A stretch of 64,000 nucleotides of DNA from Gastracanthus pulcherrimus (taxonomy: Eukaryota; Arthropoda; Insecta; Hymenoptera; Pteromalidae): positions 33,841,394 to 33,905,393 of the forward strand of contig OX424573.1 of NCBI GenBank assembly GCA_949152435.1. Reading direction: 5' to 3'. Made by a program: the position numbers and the translations under genes. Below the pieces are notes generated by a model, which saw only the letters and a list, made by a program, of their open reading frames with translations, had not been told where the DNA came from and did no database searches. Position 1 is the first letter of the stretch, and every line of letters starts with the position of its first letter. Of the stretch, positions 58,143 through 64,000 are shown piece after piece.

Positions 58143-58352
58143 TGTGTGTGTGTCTGTGTGTGTGTTACATTATTTTTTAATTTTATATTTTAATAAAAAA
58201 TGGAAAATAAAAATAATTTTAACCCTAACATATATTTGAGATTCTAATTAAACAGATATAGTAATTTAAAATTAATTTATTAAAATAAAAATTTTTATAT
58301 TAGAACAATTAATTTTGTTTGAGGAAGCTAAGTACAAATGAATTGGCAGCGG
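58000..58352 (+). mobile_element. HINE/DINE-like element, copy E, internally deleted
   Basis: The left end GCTTACTCATAGAGGAAGC then TTTGTGATGG, and the right end GAGGAAGCTAAGTAC with ATTGGCAGCGG before a T run, bound only 353 bp. A GCGT/GT microsatellite occupies 58,109-58,163 at the position where other copies carry CA/GT. The hairpin arm is mutated (ACAAATGAATTGG). This minimal copy defines the two ends of the family. Confidence 0.65.
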
Positions 58353-58733
58353 TTTTTTACATATTCTACTAACGTTCATCAATAAATGTAAATAAGTTTC
58401 AAATGAATACGCTGTATAGTTCTTTTGTTACAAAAATCACTGAATTTTATCATTTCTTTCGAGGTTTAGCACTGGAGAAACCCCTCAATCTACCTAGCCT
58501 TAAAATATTCCAATAGAAAATCGATTTTTGTCAAAAATCGGTAGCGTTCTACGACCTTATGGATATTATTATTTTTCAGAATTTTTAGTACACGAAACAA
58601 TTAATAAACTGTTTTGATTCTCATTATTGTTGATATTACATTGAACTTAAATTAAACGTAAGCGGTCGAACAATAGTATCCCCTCAAATTAAATCTCAGG
58701 TGAATCATGACTGATTGTTTTAATGTTTTTGTT
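58353..58733. other. AT-rich non-coding stretch
   Basis: Nothing recognisable. Confidence 0.4.
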
Positions 58734-58898
58734 TACGTGATGACCTCGCGCATGATACTGGCGTTCGTCCCTGAACCACGATCTACCCAACCTACTTCTT
58801 AAGTACTTGGCCCTTGACACTAGCACCGGAGAGTGCCAGATTTTTCTCCGCTTTCGAGCGACATTCGACTTCATCGTTTCCGGCCCGTTTCGAACGCC
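58734..58898 (-). other. Exon-like GC-richer block after a splice acceptor
   Basis: On the minus strand GGATTTTCATTTTCAG is a strong acceptor ending at about 58,899. The following sequence is GC-richer and open for about 65 codons in the frame that reads KRRKIWHSPVLVSRAKY. No domain is recognised. Possible real exon, captured exon or element piece. Confidence 0.25.
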
Positions 58899-58899
58899 C

Positions 58900-59435
58900 T
58901 GAAAATGAAAATCCCGTGTATTGTTTATGCGCTATAGCTCCGTGCGGTATAAATGGCTGAATTTTGTCATTTTGGGCTTTACCGCAGATAATCGTTCGGT
59001 ATCAAAGTGGCTGCGCTATAACACTTAAGAGAACTGTGGTCATTTGCACTTATATCAAGGATGGTAGTACTTTTGGTTTATTATTTAAATGTTAAATATT
59101 TGAAGATGCGAAGACTCGGTTTTGAACCATATCTGCATATTCTAACAGAATTAATGGTTATTAGCTTTAATGCGTATTCTAATTTAATAAAATTTATTAC
59201 CAACGATAAGTTGAGTAATTATTTATATAATGCCTTAAAAATTGCAGTAAATATTTATTGAGTGTTAGTGTATTTAAGCTGAATATTTTTTAGCCGAGTT
59301 TATCCATAATCTTCTGAAATATTAGAGATTATTCAATTTAACCAGAAAACAACACACCGAAAACCAGTGTGTAACATATTTTACGCATTTATAGCAGTAC
59401 ATAAAATATTTTTTATAACACGTAAATAAAAAAGA
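58900..59435. other. Non-coding stretch
   Basis: Nothing recognisable; AT-rich after 59,060. Confidence 0.4.
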
Positions 59436-59439
59436 CCAA

Positions 59440-59605
59440 TTTCGGCGCCTATAAAGGGCAGCGAAAATAGAATTTTCCGAGCGACAAATAAAGGGTATCG
59501 AAAATACTTATTTTCGCTACCTTTTATTGGTAGCGAAAATACTCATTTTCGCTACCTTTTATTTTCGGTAGCGAAAATGAGTATTTTCGGTACCCTTTAT
59601 TTATT
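59440..59605. repeat. Cluster of alternating GGTAGCGAAAATAC inverted units
   Basis: TAGCGAAAATAC and its complement TATTTTCGCTACC alternate several times over about 160 bp, forming nested hairpins (for example GGTAGCGAAAATGAG after CTCATTTTCGCTACC). Confidence 0.7.
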
Positions 59606-59649
59606 TTTGCTTCATTTTCTTAATAAAACTTTTAGAAAATTTGGAAACT

Positions 59650-59832
59650 GTTGACAAATTTTAGAAAATTCTGGAAAATTTTGGAAAATACTGGTAAATT
59701 TTGTAAAATACTCGTAAATTTTGGAAAATACTGGTAAATTTTGGAAAATACTGGTAAATTTTGGAAAATACTGGTAAATTTTGGAAAATACTGGTAAATT
59801 TTGGTAAATACTGATAAATTTTGAAAATTTTA
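59650..59832. repeat. 20-bp minisatellite, about seven units
   Basis: Units of CTGGTAAATTTTGGAAAATA in tandem with few changes. The minus-strand peptide repeat across it is an artefact. The TTTTGGAAAAT core resembles the array at 43.7 kb. Confidence 0.9.
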
Positions 59833-59939
59833 TATATATTTACATGCATACATATACATATATATAATATGTCATAAACTTAAGTGGACGACTCGAAAAA
59901 CTGTATTCTCAATCCACTTTGTAGACGACAAAGAATGGC

Positions 59940-60216
59940 TTTCTTTATGCACGTGTTATAAAAAGTACGGTACGCAACTTGGGTCAAAAGGGTATTTCCA
60001 GACTAGGATGATGATCGTGAGCAGTCCGGTACGTCTCGGGCGCCTTCGGCGCCCGAGACTTCTACTCGTACTCAATCATCATCCTCGCTTGGAATATTAC
60101 GTACTGAAATCGGTGCATAAAATATTTTACGCACTGTTTGGTAGTGCGTAAAGTAACATTATTTTTACGAGAGTGTAAAACCATGTTTACGCACTAAAAA
60201 CGTTTTCGAAAAGTAC
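59940..60216. repeat. Dispersed repeat with GC-rich hairpin
   Basis: GTGTTATAAAAAGTACGGTA near 59,954 opens a block of the family seen at 38.4 kb. GTCTCGGGCGCC-TTC-GGCGCCCGAGAC at 60,033-60,059 is a perfect 12-bp stem with a 3-base loop, inside a longer imperfect inverted repeat (AGGATGATGAT near 60,005, ATCATCATCCT near 60,082). TTACGCACT motifs follow. Confidence 0.6.
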
Positions 60217-60914
60217 CCCGCGTAAAAAAACTTAAGATCATAAAGTGATCACAAAATGACATGTCTCAAAATTGGCACTTTTTGAGACAATTTAAGACGC
60301 GAAATATTTAGAAAAGCTTAAGCGATTTTAAGATCATTTTGAGAGCATGTGATTTGACGTTTATGAGCAGATTTAAGATTTAATTTTTATTAATTTTAAG
60401 ACGGATTTGAGACTTTTTAAGATGTTTGTAAATTTCAATGAGCGTTTTTAAGATCATTTTAAGATCATTTCGAGAGCATGTGATTTGACGTTTTTAAGCA
60501 GATTTAAGATTTAATTTTTTTATTTTGCAGACGGATTTGAGATTTTTTAAGATCTTTCTAAATTTCAATGAGCGTTTATAAGACGATTTTAAGATAGAAT
60601 TTAAGACGACTTAGAGACGTAGATAACAGAATATTTGCGACTTTTTTAAGGCGCTTTACGAAAGAATTATAATTTTACTTTTTTATTAACAAATAATATT
60701 GTAGAAACCAGAATTCCTGATTAACATTTTTTATTTTTTATGAACATTGGTTACTTAATAAAAGTAGATACATTTTTTAATACTTTACTTAAAAATAAGG
60801 TATAAGAAATGAATTAAATTATAAATGCTTTTTGTCATTACAATATTACAATAATGTTACATGCATGCAAGTAGATTACACTTATATACACATTTTCAAT
60901 AAAGAATGAAGATT

Positions 60915-61376
60915 TCATTTCAGTATGTTGAAGTTTACGCTGCTTGAAGTCGTCGCATTGGCCAAGATTATCGGCAGGATGAAATCGTGGCGCTTTGGAC
61001 ATTGGGTAGCATCATGATTTTCCATTACCGCACCAGTGATGACCGGTAAACTGGCGCGCACTGCAACACCATATAATAAATATGAGATATCAGATTAATT
61101 ATCGAATTTGTAAATTAACTAATTTTGGAAATTTGATAGCTCTATTTATTTATTACTATTTTTACTACTGACATATACTATTATCTCTAAAAAAATGATT
61201 TAAAAAATGCTATGGATAATTACAAGGGTATTTTTATAACATACCTATAAAGTAAAGTATAAAATGAACTGGTAGTGGAAATGCAAGGCTGCCTCTGCTG
61301 CCCCTTATTCTCCTGCAGTATTGTCTCTGAAACGTGTGACCGAAGATACAGCGATACAGGTTTTGCGCAGGTTAAC
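60915..61376 (-). other. Exon-like blocks in left arm of the palindrome
   Basis: Mirror of 62,171-62,632: a 132-bp block (61,376-61,245) between a TTCTAG acceptor and a GTATGT donor, then a 146-bp block (61,060-60,915) after GGTGTTGCAG. Across the two blocks only a handful of bases differ from the right arm. See the right-arm entry. Confidence 0.3.
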
Positions 61377-62129
61377 CTAGAACAATATGTTGAAAACCCA
61401 CAAAGAAATACATTCATGTATACAAAAATGAAATTACATTTTTATCAAATATAATAATTACTTTAAATTATCAAGATAAATTGTTCATTTTAATTTAAGG
61501 AGTTAAAATGAAGGTTATATTACAAATTTGGCTATGTTAACATTTGCTATTAATTTGTCTCTGTTCTTATTTGATTAAGTATTTTTAATCTAAAAAAATT
61601 CAAAAAATTTTCTACTTATCTAATGTGATGCTCGGTTAGTGTAATAATGTTGTTGAATATCGTCAATCTATGATGAAAATCTTGTAAAAAATGTTCGTTT
61701 ACAATGTCGAAATTTCAATGTTTAAAACTAATACGCAATTTGAATTTAGGTTTGAAAGCTTGTTGTTTTTCATTTCTTGAAAAAAAGCAACTTCATTGTG
61801 ATGCAATATTCAGTCCAGTAGCAGTAATAAAATACAAATAAACATCGATTTACCGCAAATCTTTGACATTTTGAAGAAACTGACGATTTTCAACAACATT
61901 ATTACATGAACTCAACATCACAATAGATAAGTAGTAGTACGCTTGAATTTATTTTAGATTAAAAATACTTAATCAAATAAGAACAGAGAAAAATTAATAG
62001 CAAATGTTAACATAGCCAAATTTGTAATATAACCTTCATTTTAACTCCTTAAATTAAAATGAACAATTTATCTTGATATTTTAAAGTAATTATTATATTT
62101 GATAAAAATGTAATTTAATTTTTGTATAC

Positions 62130-62632
62130 ATGAATGTATTTCTTTGTGGGTTTTCAACATATTGTTCTAGGTTAACCTGCACAAAACCTGTATCGCTGTA
62201 TCTTCGGTCACACGTTTCAGAGACAATACTGCAGGAGAATAAGGGGCGGCAGAGGCAGCCTTGCATTTCCACTACCAGTTCATTTTATACTTTACTTTAT
62301 AGGTATGTTATAAAAATACCCTTGTAATTACCCATAGCATTTTTTAAATCATTTTTTTAGAGATAATAGTATATGTCTGTAGTAAAAATTGTAATAAATA
62401 AATAGAGCTATCAAATTTCCAAAATTAGTTAATTTACAAATTCGATAATTAATCTGATATCTCATATTTATTATATGGTGTTACAGTGCGCGCCAGTTTA
62501 CCGGTCATCACTGGTGCGGTAATGGAAAATCTTGATGCTACCCAATGTCCAAAGCGCCACGATTTCATCCTGCCGATAATCTTGGCCAATGCGACGACTT
62601 CAAGCAGCGTAAACTTCAACATACTGAAATGA
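62130..62632 (+). other. Exon-like blocks in right arm of the palindrome
   Basis: An ATG at 62,130 opens 65 codons (MNVFLCGFSTYC at the start). Block 1 (62,171-62,302) lies between TATTGTTCTAG and a consensus donor AG/GTATGT; block 2 (62,487-62,632) follows TATGGTGTTACAG. Both blocks are GC-richer than the rest of the arm. Two different frames stay open through them: one reads from the ATG and closes early in block 2. Another, lacking a start, runs through both blocks with intact phase (ASLPVITGAVMENLDATQ in block 2) to the TGA at 62,630. I recognise no protein family. They may be remnants of a transposase or captured exons. Confidence 0.3.
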
Positions 62633-62664
62633 AATCTTCATTCTTTATTGAAAATGTGTATATA

Positions 62665-62795
62665 CCTTAGTGTGAGAAATTTATTAAATCCTATTTGCCA
62701 ATACAATAATTGCATATACATCCTATTAGCAAATAGGATCTTTTCGTATTTGGAAAAAGGAATTAATAGGATTTAATAGATTTCTCACACTAGGG
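62665..62795. mobile_element. 131-bp MITE with precise TA insertion
   Basis: CCTTAGTGTGAGAAATTTAT and its inverted copy ending TCTCACACTAGGG bound the insertion, with TA on both sides (62,663-62,664 and 62,796-62,797). The opposite arm of the palindrome preserves the empty site (GTGTATATAAGTGTAAT in the complement of about 60,880-60,896), so the limits are exact. Internal inverted units CCTATTTGCCAA and AGCAAATAGG are present. No coding capacity. Confidence 0.85.
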
Positions 62796-63463
62796 TAAGT
62801 GTAATCTACTTGCATGCATGTAACATTATTGTAATATAGTAATGACAAAAAGCATTTATAATTTAATTAATTTCTTATACCTTATTTTTAAGTAAAGTAT
62901 TAAAAAATGTATCTACTTTTATTAAGTAACCAATGTTCATAAAAAATAAAAAATGTTAATCAGGAATTCTGGTTTCTACAATATTATTTGTTAATAAAAA
63001 AGTAAAATTATAATTCTTTCGTAAAGCGCCTTAAAAAAGTCGCAAATATTCTGTTATCTACGTCTCTAAGTCGTCTTAAATTCTATCTTAAAATCGTCTT
63101 ATAAACGCTCATTGAAATTTAGAAAGATCTTAAAAAATCTCAAATCCGTCTGCAAAATAAAAAAATTAAATCTTAAATCTGCTTAAAAACGTCAAATCAC
63201 ATGCTCTCAAAATGATCTTAAAAAGATCTTAAAAACGCACATTGAAATTTACAAACATCTTAAAAAGTCTCAAATCCGTCTTAAAATTAATAAAAATTAA
63301 ATCTTAAATCTGCTCAAAAACGTCAAATTACATGCTCTCAAAATGATCTTAAAATCGCTTAAGCTTTTCCAAATATTTCACGTCTTAAATTGTCTCAAAA
63401 AGTGCCAATTTTGAGACATGTCATTTTGTGATCACTTTATGATCTTAAGTTTTTTTACGCGGG

Positions 63464-64000
63464 ACTTGACACACTAACTTTAAGCGCAGACTCATAAAAA
63501 ATATCTTGTGCAACTCGTGCGTACGTTTTACACACTCATGCGATCGACACTATTACTGTTTAGTCCCGTTTGAACTTTACGCACAGGAATCACAAAAAAT
63601 AGCGTAAGCAACGCGGGCGCATAACTTCACTTACTCGCCACCGACGACTCGTGCATAAAAGTGATCCAACACACTAGTCGCCGATGAACAATGCGTCAAA
63701 AATGTTATGAACCGCTAGCGGTGCTTAAAATGCTATCAACAACTCGTGCGTAAAATTGCTTTTACACACTCTTCTCGGTGACTCGGGCGTGAAGTTAATT
63801 TTACGCCCTTGTTGCGTAATATTCTACTAGCTACATTACTCTCTCGCTATCATTCGCTCGTATTCGTTAAAATTAAAATAGCAATGATAAAATCTTTCTA
63901 TGCAATATTATTATTGAAATATTATTAGTATACTAGAATATAAATATTGTCATATTAACAACAAATTATCTAATAATATTCAATACAGTGCACCAAGCGA
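63464..64000. repeat. GTGCGTAA dispersed repeat, then AT-rich end
   Basis: CAACTCGTGCGTACGTTTTA near 63,511 and CAACTCGTGCGTAAAATTGC near 63,739, with interspersed TACGCACAGG and ACACACT motifs, show irregular repetition to about 63,830. The last 170 bp are plain AT-rich DNA. Confidence 0.5.

Larger units (their letters stand above)
60217..63463. mobile_element. 3.2-kb near-perfect palindrome (long-TIR element or inverted duplication)
   Basis: CCCGCGTAAAAAAACTTAAG at 60,217 is mirrored by CTTAAGTTTTTTTACGCGGG ending 63,463. The arms (about 60,217-61,670 and 61,890-63,463) stay closely similar throughout; in the outermost 250 bp I count about seven differences, roughly 97% identity. A loop of about 200 bp separates them. 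Each arm contains an approximately 150-bp direct duplication rich in TTTAAGAC/AAGATCATTTT units and two exon-like blocks. The right arm has an extra 131-bp insertion. The flanks on both sides belong to the GTGCGTAA repeat family. No clear target duplication was found. Confidence 0.8.

Noticed and set aside
59661..59849. Regular 20-bp repeats resembling a CRISPR array
   Set aside because: Units are head-to-tail without unique spacers, in eukaryotic DNA.
60033..60059. Bacterial-type intrinsic terminator
   Set aside because: The hairpin lacks a following T run and sits in an insect repeat with no upstream gene.

Overview
This window looks like nuclear DNA of an insect, most plausibly a hymenopteran such as a parasitoid wasp. 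The organism call is an inference from three things: AT-rich non-coding DNA with short CpG- and GA/CT-rich islands, insect-type transposon families, and eukaryotic splice-site signals. There is no operon structure, no rRNA, no tRNA I could recognise and no CRISPR array. I found no complete host protein-coding gene. The window is either intergenic or lies inside a very long intron.

Layout. From 1 to about 41 kb the sequence is AT-rich background with discrete CpG/GAGA-rich islands near 0.2-1.0, 4.2-5.2, 7.2-7.6, 12.0-12.6, 18.9-20.5, 22.8-23.2, 28.8-30.1, 31.6-32.3, 35.2-35.5 and 40.6-40.9 kb. Several carry TATA-like boxes and strong 5' splice sites and could be alternative first exons or enhancers. 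The best is at 31,861-32,152 (TATA, initiator, ATG, splice donor). From about 41 kb to the end the islands stop and mobile DNA dominates: foldback/TIR elements, non-LTR retrotransposon pieces (endonuclease, ORF1 gag-like, reverse transcriptase), a dead pogo/Tigger-type transposase, two possible solo LTRs, long TA and CT tracts, minisatellites and a 3.2-kb near-perfect palindrome (60,217-63,463).

The most interesting thread is one dispersed repeat family (copies at 1.9, 26.5, 33.1, 49.9 and 58.0 kb; probable partial copies at 24.7 and 38.5 kb). It has subterminal inverted repeats, a CA/GT microsatellite near one end and a short hairpin at the other end followed by a T run. This is the architecture of Helentron-derived HINE/DINE-type elements. 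The 33.1-kb copy carries about 480 bp that other copies lack, ending in a 3' splice site and half of a C1 zinc-finger exon, so it looks like a captured host intron-exon. Two more host-gene fossils lie in the TE-rich half: a protein kinase pseudogene (51.8-52.4 kb) and a CTR9-like TPR fragment (53.1-53.3 kb) next to a reverse-transcriptase fragment.

All assignments were made by eye from the sequence and remembered family motifs. No database search was possible.
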